Origin: Burkholderiales bacterium UBA2647
Lineage (GTDB): Bacteria; Pseudomonadota; Gammaproteobacteria; Burkholderiales; Burkholderiaceae_E
NCBI GenBank assembly: GCA_002359635.1
Contig: DENJ01000083.1
Span: forward strand, 4,145-36,330
DNA length: 32,186 bases
Reading direction: 5' to 3'
The notes beneath the pieces are model-generated. The model searched no databases, was not told the origin of the DNA, and saw only the letters and a program-made list of their open reading frames with translations. The translations under genes were made by a program, and so were the position numbers. Shown here piece after piece: positions 1 to 9,156 of this stretch (positions are counted from its first letter, which is position 1; each line of letters begins with the position of its first letter).

Positions 1-56
1 AGCTTCGGACGAGCCCCTTGATGGTGGCAGCTTCGGACGAGCTCCTTAACGGTGGC
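1..56. repeat. 28-base tandem direct repeat, two copies
   Basis: Bases 1-28 and 29-56 are two head-to-tail copies of a 28-base unit beginning AGCTTCGGACGAGC, differing at three positions (25 of 28 identical). The unit is not a multiple of three, so it does not encode a repeated peptide in one frame. The left copy touches the window edge, so the array may continue upstream. Confidence 0.85.
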
Positions 57-87
57 GGTACCGTATGGGCTTTTTGGTGGTGAGGCG

Positions 88-183
88 ATGCTTTCAAGAA
101 AACCTGTCGTGACGACGCTCCTTCAACACCTCGGGATGAAGCCTGACTTCGATGAGGCACAGCGCTTTTCACAACCATGCTAA
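88..183 (+). CDS. possible 31-residue leader ORF upstream of recC
   Basis: An ATG at 88-90, preceded by a purine-rich GGTGGTGAGGCG stretch, opens a 31-codon frame (begins MLSRKPVVTT) whose TAA stop at 181-183 lies just past the recC ATG at 177-179. The seven-base overlap is the geometry used for translational coupling or re-initiation. I recognise no family. It could be a real short upstream gene, a leader peptide, or chance. Nothing else in bases 57-176 looks like a gene, and no clear sigma-70 promoter stands out there. Confidence 0.3.
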   Translation: MLSRKPVVTTLLQHLGMKPDFDEAQRFSQPC

Positions 184-3100
184 AACTGATCACATCAAAC
201 CGTTTTGAGCGGCTCACGGCGAAGCTTATTGAAGCCTTATCAGCGGATGTGCTCGCCCCTTTCACGCCGCAACCCGTTATTATTTCGAGTACGGCAATCA
301 AGCGCTCGGTTGAACTTCGCCTAGCCGACGAACGCGGTATCTGTGCCAATATTCAATTTGACTTTTTGGGGCAATGGCTCTGGCATCAGTTTGGCAAAGT
401 GATCGATCTTGAAAAAGAATCACCTTTTTCAATCAACCGACTCACCTGGCGCATTTTTTTGCTTTTTGGCGAACCGCGATTCACCCTAGCCCATCCCAGG
501 CTTGATCGCTACCTTAGTCGCGCTGATCCTTTGATGCGCTTTGAATTTTCCAAACGCTGCGCGGGCTTGTTTGACCAGTACCTGAGCTACCGAAGCGATT
601 GGCTCGAAGCCTGGCTAAAACATCGTCAAGCTGCAGACGCTGACGAAAGCTGGCAGGCCGCACTTTGGCGCCATATCGCTTCTGATCTCGGTGCTCATAC
701 GCAGCACCCGTCCGTGCTGTTTTTTCAGACCCTAAAAGACAAAGGTCAGGCGCTGATCGACGAGCTTGAATTAGGCCCCTGCTTGCGGGTGTTTTGCCTT
801 CCCAGCATGCCAAGACTCTATCTGGACATGCTCAAGCAACTCGCCACATGGATTGATGTGGAGATTTATGCTGTCAATCCTTGCGCTGAATATTGGTACG
901 ACATCGTTAATCCCAAGCGTTTGAGCAGATTGCAGCTGCAGTCGAAGGCGCAATACCACGAGCTTGGAAACCGCTTGTTGGCATCCTGGGGTCAACAGCG
1001 TCGCGATTATCTAAGCGCACTGATCGATCACGAGCAAGAGATGGTCGAGGAGAGTGATTTCGAAATACCACAAGCGTCCCCGCTTCCGGATGCTGTTTCA
1101 CCGTCCTTGCTGGCGACGCTTCAGCATGCCATCCTGAAGATGGAAGATCCCGATCCGGGATCGCATCGCTTGGCGCCCGATGACCGCAGTCTTGAGATTC
1201 ATGTCTGTCATTCGCTTGCTCGGGAGTTGGAAGTTTTACGCGATCAATTGCTCAGCATGTTCGCTGCGAAGCAGGCACCGAAAACCTCCGAAGTCTTAGT
1301 CCTGACACCCGATCTCGAGGCTGCTGCGCCCTTGATTGAATCGATATTCGGCTCTTGCGAGGGCGCCGCTGTCATACCTTATGTCATCAGCGGCCGCCCG
1401 ATTCGTGCGATCAATGACTATGCGCAAAGCTTACTGGCTATCTTGCGTTTTGCTCGATCAAGATTCGAGGCAGACCAACTGTTCTCACTGCTACAACGCC
1501 CATTGATAGCGCGTCGATTCGGGATTAACGATGAGGACTTGACTCGCATACAGGGCTGGCTCGATGAGGCTGGTATCCGCTGGGCCATTGATGGCAAGCA
1601 TCGTCAGCGCCTTGGACTTCCCGATACTGATGCCTATAGTTTATCGAACGGACTCGAGCGGCTTTATCTGGGCTACGCCATGCCAGCGCATCACCGAAAA
1701 CCCATTCAAGGTTTGCTTCCAGCGGGTGATCCTGAAGGCTTGGCAGCGCAAACACTCGGACGATTGCAGACATTTGTTGACGCCTTGTCAGGATTGCATG
1801 ACCGGCTCACAGAGGCTATGCACCCCGAGTCATGGCTCAAGCTCTGTCTGCAAGCGCTTGAACAGTTCACAGATGTCGCGTTTTCGAATCAGGATGACTA
1901 TCGCACAGCGGTTGCTAGCATCAACGCCTTGTACCAAGCGCTTTGCGACGCGTCCGTTGAAAGCGCGCTTGATGCCGAAGTCTTTCTGGCAGCGCTTGAA
2001 TCTTGCTTTGATGAACCTTTGCAGGGCGCTGTGCCCGCTGGCTGCCTTTGCTTTGCATCAATGCACAGCATGCGAGCCCTGCCCTACCGCATCATTTGTC
2101 TTGTGGGATTGGGCGATGAGGCTTTTCCAAGCAGGATTGGGCCGCTTGAGTTTGATCTGATGGCACAACGGCCCAGGGCAGGCGATCGACAAAAGCGCCT
2201 CGAAGATCGAGCCTTGTTCTTGGATTTATTACTCGCCGCACGTGATCGTTTATATATCAGTTATACCGGCAGAAGTATTCTTGATAACAGCCAACTTCCT
2301 CCGTCCATGCTGCTTGCCGAACTGATTGATAGTGCATCACTCTTATGTGCCGAACTCCCTGGATCAAGCGCAACCTCGCGAGCAAGCGATGCCGGCTCCG
2401 TCCCATCAGGCGAAGCGATTGAAGCGGCAAAACGCCGCCTGATCATTGAGCATCCGTTACAGCCTTTTTCGGTTGACTACTTCCGCCAAGATGCAGACCC
2501 GAGAATGCGCAGCTACCGTGGAGGCTACCGTGAAGCCCAAGCGCATCGACTTGAAAAAGCCTCAGCAAACAGGTCGGCACTGCGATTTTTCGCATCGGCG
2601 CTTACAGCCCCTTCCGAGCAGTGGCGCAGCTTAAGGCTAGAAAATCTGATTGAATTTTTCAGTAACCCGTCGCGTTATCTGCTCAAAAACCGCCTTGGCC
2701 TCGTGTTAAAGCGTGTACCGGGTGCGCTTGAAAATCACGAGCCATTTGAGCTCGACCATCGATCACGGCAAAAATTTGCAGATCGGCTGATTGACTTCGC
2801 ACTTGCGGGCGAATCGGCGGACTGCTTACGATCCTATGCACAGGCGGGACTTGAGTTTCCGCCAGGGCAGTTGGGCGCGATTGCCCGCGATCGGGAGCTT
2901 GCCTCGATCATTCATTTTGCCGCTCAGCTCAAGCCACGGCTTAGCGAACCTCAACTTGAAGCATTAACTCACACCGTACGACTTGAGCTTGATGGGGAGC
3001 ACTACGCGCTAAGCCATTCAATATCCGGCCTGCGCCTTGATGGCCTTTGCCGTTACCGTTACGCTGATGCGAATTGCTATGATTATTTGCGGGCTTGGCT

Positions 3101-3491
3101 TGAACATCTGGCGCTTCAAACCTTGGCCCTGCCAAGCGCGATCTTGCGTTGCTCATCCTGGCATTTTCGCGACCGCGTGATTGAGCTTGGACCGATCGAC
3201 GAAGCACAAAGTCTGCTCACAGCATTGCTCAAACTTTATCGCGAAGGCTTGACGTCTCCCCTTCGATTTTTTCCCAAATCCGCTTGGGCTTATGTAACAA
3301 ACGGTCAAAGCCTTCATGCAGCACGACAGACATGGCATTCGAGCGTGCACCGCCCCTACGGCGAAGCTGATGATCCTGCCCACCAGATTGCCCTGCGTGG
3401 CCTTGAAGACCCGCTTGACAGTCACTTTGAGCAACATGCGCAAGCGGTCTTCGGCCCTCTGCTCGAAGCCCTGGGGGAAATCAAGCCATGA
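177..3491 (+). CDS. recC: RecBCD enzyme subunit RecC (exodeoxyribonuclease V gamma chain)
   Basis: RecC is the non-catalytic scaffold of the RecBCD helicase-nuclease. It splits the DNA strands and scans for the Chi sequence. The product is 1104 residues, close to the roughly 1120 of Escherichia coli RecC. Its N-terminus has the family pattern: a short strand, SNR near residue 8, a central SSTAIKRSVE and the ANIQFDFLGQWLW block near residues 57-70. No intact Walker A motif is seen, as expected for the degenerate helicase fold of RecC. The ATG at 177 fits the family start. The stop overlaps the recB start by four bases (ATGA at 3488-3491), so the three subunits are translationally coupled. Assignment rests on motif pattern, length and the recB-recD neighbours. 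Confidence 0.95.
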   Translation: MLKLITSNRFERLTAKLIEALSADVLAPFTPQPVIISSTAIKRSVELRLADERGICANIQFDFLGQWLWHQFGKVIDLEKESPFSINRLTWRIFLLFGEPRFTLAHPRLDRYLSRADPLMRFEFSKRCAGLFDQYLSYRSDWLEAWLKHRQAADADESWQAALWRHIASDLGAHTQHPSVLFFQTLKDKGQALIDELELGPCLRVFCLPSMPRLYLDMLKQLATWIDVEIYAVNPCAEYWYDIVNPKRLSRLQLQSKAQYHELGNRLLASWGQQRRDYLSALIDHEQEMVEESDFEIPQASPLPDAVSPSLLATLQHAILKMEDPDPGSHRLAPDDRSLEIHVCHSLARELEVLRDQLLSMFAAKQAPKTSEVLVLTPDLEAAAPLIESIFGSCEGAAVIPYVISGRPIRAINDYAQSLLAILRFARSRFEADQLFSLLQRPLIARRFGINDEDLTRIQGWLDEAGIRWAIDGKHRQRLGLPDTDAYSLSNGLERLYLGYAMPAHHRKPIQGLLPAGDPEGLAAQTLGRLQTFVDALSGLHDRLTEAMHPESWLKLCLQALEQFTDVAFSNQDDYRTAVASINALYQALCDASVESALDAEVFLAALESCFDEPLQGAVPAGCLCFASMHSMRALPYRIICLVGLGDEAFPSRIGPLEFDLMAQRPRAGDRQKRLEDRALFLDLLLAARDRLYISYTGRSILDNSQLPPSMLLAELIDSASLLCAELPGSSATSRASDAGSVPSGEAIEAAKRRLIIEHPLQPFSVDYFRQDADPRMRSYRGGYREAQAHRLEKASANRSALRFFASALTAPSEQWRSLRLENLIEFFSNPSRYLLKNRLGLVLKRVPGALENHEPFELDHRSRQKFADRLIDFALAGESADCLRSYAQAGLEFPPGQLGAIARDRELASIIHFAAQLKPRLSEPQLEALTHTVRLELDGEHYALSHSISGLRLDGLCRYRYADANCYDYLRAWLEHLALQTLALPSAILRCSSWHFRDRVIELGPIDEAQSLLTALLKLYREGLTSPLRFFPKSAWAYVTNGQSLHAARQTWHSSVHRPYGEADDPAHQIALRGLEDPLDSHFEQHAQAVFGPLLEALGEIKP

Positions 3492-6400
3492 CGCTACACG
3501 ATGCTTCAATGCTCGAGCATGCGCCCCTCAATGCTGTGAATCTGATCGAGGCCTCGGCTGGCACCGGGAAAACCTACACCATCTGCACGCTTTACCTGCG
3601 TTTGCTTTTGGAGCATCACTTTGAGGTGGCACAAATTCTGGTGGTGACCTTCACCAAAGCGGCGACTGCAGCGTTAAGAGAGAGAATTCGCGCTCGAATT
3701 GCCAGTACCTACAGGCAGGCAAAGGCCGCAGTACCCGTCAATGCACCCTTGCTTCAACGGCTTGAGCATGCCTTGCAGTCCATGGACGAAGCAGCCATTT
3801 TCACAATACACGGCTTTTGTCAAAGGGCGCTGGCCGATCGCCCCTTCACATCAGGGCAGGCCTTTGAGCTCGAATTAGTGGGTGACGATGAAGCATTGGT
3901 CAGCGAAGTCATTCAGGATTACTGGCGCGGCTTTGTGGCCTCGGATCAATGCTCGCCTGAGCTAGCGGCTTATCTCGAACGCATTGGCGACAGTCCCAAA
4001 GGCTACATGGATCTGCTCAAGCGATCGATTTCAAAACCTATGGCAAGGCTTCAATGGCCCGCTGACATCGACGACCTGTCTTACCCCGATGAGAATTCCC
4101 ATCAACAACAATTCGCGCAAGCGAAAGCGATATGGCTCAGCGACCGCCAAGCGATTGCAGACACGCTCGATCGGTCACTTGCTGATTTGAATCGCCAAAC
4201 CTATAACCCCAATAGCCTAGCGATCGCCACAGAAGCCTGGGATCAATACTTTACGGCAAGCTCTCCCACGGCCTTGGCTTTTTTCGACGAAAAAATTGCC
4301 TTGTTATCCCGCAAAAAACTGGATAACCGAACAAAAAAGGGTAGCCAGGCGCCGAAGCACCCGTTCTTCGATTGTGCGCAGGCGCTGATCGAACAACTTG
4401 ACATCAAAGAGCGCGCGCTTCAACGCTCGCGCTTTCGCCTGCTACGGCACATGTTGGCATGGTCAACCGAAGCACTGCGCCAAGGCCGTAAACAACGGCG
4501 TCAGATTTCATTTGACGAGATGCTATTGAACTTATACCAAGCGCTCGAGGCTCAGCATGCCGATGACTTGTCAGCAAGCCTTGTTACCAAATACCCTGCT
4601 GCACTCATCGATGAATTTCAGGATACGGACCCGCTGCAGTTCAAGATTTTTTCGTCGATCTACAGGCATTCGCAACACCCTGTGTTTTTCGTGGGGGATC
4701 CCAAACAGGCCATTTATCGTTTTCGTAACGCCGATCTCAATACTTACCTGCGAGCACGCGATCAGGCCACAAACATTTATCATCTGGTTGAGAATCAGCG
4801 ATCGAACAAAGGCCTGATCGACGCCGTCAACAAGATCTTTAGTGCGAACCGTCAGTCCTTCATGTTGCCAGGGCTTGATTTTCATCCAGTGACCATGGGG
4901 AGCAAACCCCGAGCCCGCTTCCTGGATCGGGATACATCGCAGCTTGATTGCAACATCTGGATGCTACCAGGGTCTCGACCCGAAAGCGACGAGGCTTTGG
5001 TTGTTAAGGCTTGCGCGACCATGCAAAGTGCCAAGGCCTGCGCGGCCGAAATCGCAAGACTGATTCGAGATGCACAACGCGGCCTTGTCACCATTGGCGC
5101 AAGGCCGCTAGCGCCCGGCGATATCGCCGTGCTGGTTCGAACCCACAGCCAGGGTGACCGGATTAAGAAAGCGCTCGCTGCGCTTCATATTTCCAGCATT
5201 GAACTTGCGCAGGAGAGCGTTTTCAGAAGTGTTGACGCAAGCGAATTAGAACGAATTCTTCTGTCGATTCAACAACCTGCTAATCGCTCACTGCTATGGG
5301 CAGCACTCGCCACCGAGATCATCGGCCTTGATGCTGCCGCCATCGAGCACTTGTCTCAAAACGATTCCTCATCGATTTCTTATGTCGAACGTTTTTACAT
5401 GTATCGCGAACTCTGGCAGCAGGAAGGATTTGGCCTGATGTTTCGTCGCTTTCTTGAGCGTGAAGACGTCGCCTCGCGCTTGCTTGTTCGGCAAGACGGC
5501 GAACGTCGACTGACCAATCTTCTGCACTTGGGTGAACTATTGCACGAGGCATCTCTGGTCCACGACACAAGGCTCGCGCTGCTGGATTGGCTGCAAAAAC
5601 AAAGCAGCGAGGATCGTCAACGGGACAATACGCAGCTTCGCTTAGAGTCCGATCGCAACCTGGTGCAAATCATGACCATTCACAAGTCAAAAGGGCTTGA
5701 GTTTCCCGTCGTGTTCTGCCCCTTTTTATGGGACGCAAGCGCGGGCATGAAACAGGGTAGCGAAGAGGTCTTGGCCTTTGAGGAAGGCAAAAACGGCACA
5801 GTTCTAAGATTTATCTCACAACACGAGGCCGGCGAAGAGCTTGACGCGCTAAAAAAACAAATCGCCATCGATACAGCCGCTGAGACTGTTCGCCTGCACT
5901 ATGTGGCTCTCACGCGCGCCGTTTATCGATGCTATTTGATTGCGGGTTGCTATCTTGGCAGTGACAAGCGGCCAAGCCCTTCAGAAAGTACCACAAGCAT
6001 GCTTAATTGGCTGGTCGCTGGCAACGGCACGAGCCCTCAAGCATGGCTCTTCGACAAAGCCCGCCAACAGGATCCGCAAACGCTCCAGCACATTACCCAT
6101 GCTTGGCAAGATCTGGCCTCATCAGCGCAAAGCTGCATCCGGATTTCAAGCCTTCCCTCAGCTGAAACTGCATCGGTGTTTCCCATGGATCAAGGCTTCT
6201 GCGAACTTGCAGAGACGCCTGATCCACCAAAGATCAGTCGATCCTGGCTGATGACAAGTTTTAGCGCGATGACGCGGCAGCATGAATCAAGGGTTAAGGA
6301 TCGTGACGAGACAAGCGCTGATCTCAGGGTGCTTGATGGCGCAGGCGATTGCGACATCCTTAGGTTTCCTCGAGGTCCCCAAGCCGGGATCTGCCTCCAT

Positions 6401-7195
6401 CAGATTTTCGAAGCCATTGCCTTTGACAAACCAGAGGCTTGGCCCGGGCTGATTCAAGAGGCTCTCAACAAGGCTCATCCGCTTGAGCTTGCACCGCAGC
6501 GAGTATGGTCTCATCGCTCATCATTCGATAACGATCAAAGGGCAAGCTCGGCATTAGATAATAAGCTACTAAAGCAGATGGCTGCCAGCATGCTCCATGA
6601 TGTACTGAAGACTGACTTGGGTCATGGTCTCGTTTTATCGCGTATTGGTGCGCGTCATCGCATCAACGAGCTCGAGTTCACACTACCACTCCGCAATCCT
6701 GATCTCGGAGAGCTTCATCGCTTGCTCGAGCTCGAATTGGAGGACTACGGACTTGCGGGGGAAGCAGGCACCGCTGCTTTACAAGCAAGCGAGCTCCGAG
6801 CTTACCTCAAAGGGTTCATCGATCTGATCATCGAACATCAAGGGCGCTATTTTCTTATCGACTGGAAGTCAAACCACCTTGGTGACCACATCACGGACTA
6901 CGGTCCGGCGCAACTCAAGGACGCGATGCTTGAGCATCGCTACCATTTGCAATACCTCATTTACACGCTTGCGCTTGATCGCTACCTGAGGCAGCGCCTG
7001 AGAACTTATTGTTATGAAAAACATTTCGGTGGTGTTTTTTATCTTTTTATACGCGCCGTGCGCCCTCACTGGCGCAATCCGGACCAAAGCCCAGCCGGGG
7101 TTTTCTTTGTGAAGCCAAAGGCCCAACGCATCGCAGCGCTTGATGCCTTGTTCGGCAAGCCGTTGCAGCATACTTTTGAGCAAACCGAGCGATGA
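3488..7195 (+). CDS. recB: RecBCD enzyme subunit RecB (helicase-nuclease, exodeoxyribonuclease V beta chain)
   Basis: RecB is the 3'-5' SF1A helicase and the sole nuclease of RecBCD. The 1235-residue product has the full UvrD-type motif set: Walker A EASAGTGKTYT at residues 21-31, AxxGxxAxxE-like AALRERIRARI, motif II DEFQDTD near 373-380, the QAIYRFRNAD motif, motif V HKSKGLEF near 731-738 and motif VI YVALTRA. The C-terminal nuclease domain carries GFIDLI and LIDWKSN near residues 1108-1126, whose D, D and K match the metal-binding and catalytic residues of RecB-family nucleases. It is therefore expected to be active. It overlaps recC by four bases and recD by four bases. Slightly longer than the E. 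coli protein (about 1180), which is normal for betaproteobacteria. Confidence 0.96.
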   Translation: MTLHDASMLEHAPLNAVNLIEASAGTGKTYTICTLYLRLLLEHHFEVAQILVVTFTKAATAALRERIRARIASTYRQAKAAVPVNAPLLQRLEHALQSMDEAAIFTIHGFCQRALADRPFTSGQAFELELVGDDEALVSEVIQDYWRGFVASDQCSPELAAYLERIGDSPKGYMDLLKRSISKPMARLQWPADIDDLSYPDENSHQQQFAQAKAIWLSDRQAIADTLDRSLADLNRQTYNPNSLAIATEAWDQYFTASSPTALAFFDEKIALLSRKKLDNRTKKGSQAPKHPFFDCAQALIEQLDIKERALQRSRFRLLRHMLAWSTEALRQGRKQRRQISFDEMLLNLYQALEAQHADDLSASLVTKYPAALIDEFQDTDPLQFKIFSSIYRHSQHPVFFVGDPKQAIYRFRNADLNTYLRARDQATNIYHLVENQRSNKGLIDAVNKIFSANRQSFMLPGLDFHPVTMGSKPRARFLDRDTSQLDCNIWMLPGSRPESDEALVVKACATMQSAKACAAEIARLIRDAQRGLVTIGARPLAPGDIAVLVRTHSQGDRIKKALAALHISSIELAQESVFRSVDASELERILLSIQQPANRSLLWAALATEIIGLDAAAIEHLSQNDSSSISYVERFYMYRELWQQEGFGLMFRRFLEREDVASRLLVRQDGERRLTNLLHLGELLHEASLVHDTRLALLDWLQKQSSEDRQRDNTQLRLESDRNLVQIMTIHKSKGLEFPVVFCPFLWDASAGMKQGSEEVLAFEEGKNGTVLRFISQHEAGEELDALKKQIAIDTAAETVRLHYVALTRAVYRCYLIAGCYLGSDKRPSPSESTTSMLNWLVAGNGTSPQAWLFDKARQQDPQTLQHITHAWQDLASSAQSCIRISSLPSAETASVFPMDQGFCELAETPDPPKISRSWLMTSFSAMTRQHESRVKDRDETSADLRVLDGAGDCDILRFPRGPQAGICLHQIFEAIAFDKPEAWPGLIQEALNKAHPLELAPQRVWSHRSSFDNDQRASSALDNKLLKQMAASMLHDVLKTDLGHGLVLSRIGARHRINELEFTLPLRNPDLGELHRLLELELEDYGLAGEAGTAALQASELRAYLKGFIDLIIEHQGRYFLIDWKSNHLGDHITDYGPAQLKDAMLEHRYHLQYLIYTLALDRYLRQRLRTYCYEKHFGGVFYLFIRAVRPHWRNPDQSPAGVFFVKPKAQRIAALDALFGKPLQHTFEQTER

Positions 7196-9111
7196 GCGAA
7201 CGATCGGACCCGGCCTATGCGCTTGCGCGCGGCTTTGCTAGACATCTCGCAACCTTGTCGCGCCGATCGGGAGCACCCGCCGAGGCGGCTGAGCGCCTAG
7301 AACAAGCCGCCTTGGCGATCAGCCTTGCATCTTCAGCAGGCAGTGTTTGCATTCATTTAAGCGATTTGCATGTTGATCAGACCATAGACCAGCAGGCGCT
7401 GCGCCAAGCGCTTTTGGCAAGCAATATGCTGAGCCTGTCAAATGATGCAAGTCAGGCACTCGTCATCGATGAGGAGGATCGTCTCTACCTCCATCGATAT
7501 TTTGACTATGAAAGGCGACTTGCAAAGCGGCTCCTGCAACCCTATCGCGGTATTCAGCAAGCCATTCATCAGCCTTTTAAGACGTTTTTTGAAAAACTCT
7601 TTCACCCGAACAAGATTGTTCTCCAAGGAAGAACCGATTGGCAACAGCTTGCGGTTGCGCTTGCTGTTAATCGCGGCTTTACCTTGATCAGCGGTGGACC
7701 AGGAACAGGAAAAACAAGCAGCATCTTAAATCTCATACGTTGTGCGAAATATATTGATCGAGATTGCCGAGTTGTATTGGCAGCACCCACGGGGAAAGCG
7801 GCCTCTCGCATGCTTGAAGCCTTGGTCAAAGCCGCTCAAGGTATTGGGTCAGACCTTGAAATCGAATTACCCAAGGAAGCCTTCACCGTTCACCGATTAC
7901 TTGGTGCAGCCAGACAAGGTGATCGATTTCACTACGATCGCGAGCATCTGCTGCCGCTTGACTTGCTCATTGTTGATGAAGCCTCCATGCTTGATTTAGC
8001 CCTTACCGTCCATTTGATCGAGGCGACACCAAGCACGGCAAGGATTGTCTTTCTGGGCGACAAGGATCAGCTTGCAGCGGTCGAAGCCGGCGCCGTTTTT
8101 GCTGAACTCAGTGCCAACCCCTCACTGAGTGAGACATGCCTGAAAGTGCTTGAGCAGATCACGGGTATCGATCCACGATCACTTTATGGTGCTCATCAGC
8201 AGGTTCAAGCGCAGCCTGCCGATGATGCCCTTGAAGCTCAACAGCATGATCAGGGCTCAGCCAAGGGTCTGGGCGATGCTGTGATCTGGCTCAGAGAAAA
8301 CTTCCGGTTTAATCAAGCCACAGCGCTTGGCGAGTTGATTGACTTGGTGAACAGCGGCCAGGCTGAAGCTGTGATTGCGCGATTAAGACAGGGTCGTTTT
8401 GCGCAAATTGACTGGCTTGAAGACGAAAATCCCGAACTCAGTGAAGCCACGAAGCAATCGCTGTTGGCACCCTTTGAGGACTATGTAAAACAACTTCGTG
8501 ACAATCATCAAGACCTGTTATCGCTATTTGATCAGTTAGGGCGATATAAAATTCTCTGCGCGATCCGTGACGGTCCGCGCGGTGTCGAGAGAATCAATCA
8601 ACTTGTCAGCGAAATGATCCATGGTCGATACAACAGCACCTTGCCTAGCATAAGCCGATGGTTTGTGAGGCAAGCGGCGACCCAAGGCTGGTACCCCGGC
8701 CAATGCATCATGGTGCTTCGTAACGACTATGTTTTAGGGCGTTTCAACGGCGATATCGGTATTGTGATGCCCCACGCGCAGCAGCAAGCGCTTGTTTATT
8801 TTTCTGATGGATTAAGGCTCGAGAAAGCCATTGGCCTTAGCCGCCTTCCTGACCACGAAACTGCCTTTGCCTTAACCGTCCATAAGGCTCAGGGCTCAGA
8901 GTTTGACCGGGTGGCCATCGTGCTACCAAGCCAAGCCTCGCCGGTGGTAAACAAGGCCTTGCTTTACACGGCCATCAGTAGGGCGAGAGCGTCAGTGAGC
9001 ATCATCGCCAGCGAAGATGTGCTTCGCAAAGCGATTACAACCCCCAGTAAGCGACACAGCGGCATTCGCAGCCGGATCGCTGCTCAGATTGCTGAAGCAT
9101 CCTCATGCTAG
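7192..9111 (+). CDS. recD: RecBCD enzyme subunit RecD (5'-3' helicase, exodeoxyribonuclease V alpha chain)
   Basis: RecD is the 5'-3' SF1B motor of RecBCD and controls nuclease and RecA-loading behaviour. The 639-residue product has Walker A GGPGTGKTSS at about residues 168-177, Walker B DEASMLD at about 262-268, the GDKDQLAAVEAGAVF motif III region, and a C-terminal HKAQGSEFDRV block near 564-574 followed by YTAISRA. The first 130 residues match the variable RecD N-terminal domain that contacts RecC. A low-complexity Gln/Ala/Asp-rich stretch around residues 335-355 (between motifs III and IV) looks like a lineage-specific insertion. The ATG lies in an ATGA overlap with the recB stop. The gene ends 45 bases from the convergent livM stop; I see no strong terminator hairpin between them. 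Confidence 0.95.
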   Translation: MSERSDPAYALARGFARHLATLSRRSGAPAEAAERLEQAALAISLASSAGSVCIHLSDLHVDQTIDQQALRQALLASNMLSLSNDASQALVIDEEDRLYLHRYFDYERRLAKRLLQPYRGIQQAIHQPFKTFFEKLFHPNKIVLQGRTDWQQLAVALAVNRGFTLISGGPGTGKTSSILNLIRCAKYIDRDCRVVLAAPTGKAASRMLEALVKAAQGIGSDLEIELPKEAFTVHRLLGAARQGDRFHYDREHLLPLDLLIVDEASMLDLALTVHLIEATPSTARIVFLGDKDQLAAVEAGAVFAELSANPSLSETCLKVLEQITGIDPRSLYGAHQQVQAQPADDALEAQQHDQGSAKGLGDAVIWLRENFRFNQATALGELIDLVNSGQAEAVIARLRQGRFAQIDWLEDENPELSEATKQSLLAPFEDYVKQLRDNHQDLLSLFDQLGRYKILCAIRDGPRGVERINQLVSEMIHGRYNSTLPSISRWFVRQAATQGWYPGQCIMVLRNDYVLGRFNGDIGIVMPHAQQQALVYFSDGLRLEKAIGLSRLPDHETAFALTVHKAQGSEFDRVAIVLPSQASPVVNKALLYTAISRARASVSIIASEDVLRKAITTPSKRHSGIRSRIAAQIAEASSC

Positions 9112-9156
9112 TGCCCCGTAGAAGCCCAAGCCCTCGAAGCTAAAGAGACTCACCGG

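Noticed and set aside
1..171. Open minus-strand frame across the left edge of the window
   Set aside because: It is open but its translation is low-complexity Ser/Arg/Pro/His with no family resemblance, and it crosses the direct repeat with no periodic peptide. Probably an artefact of base composition.
1564..2160. Plus-strand frame of 198 codons inside recC
   Set aside because: Lies wholly within recC in another frame, has no family resemblance and no ribosome-binding site.
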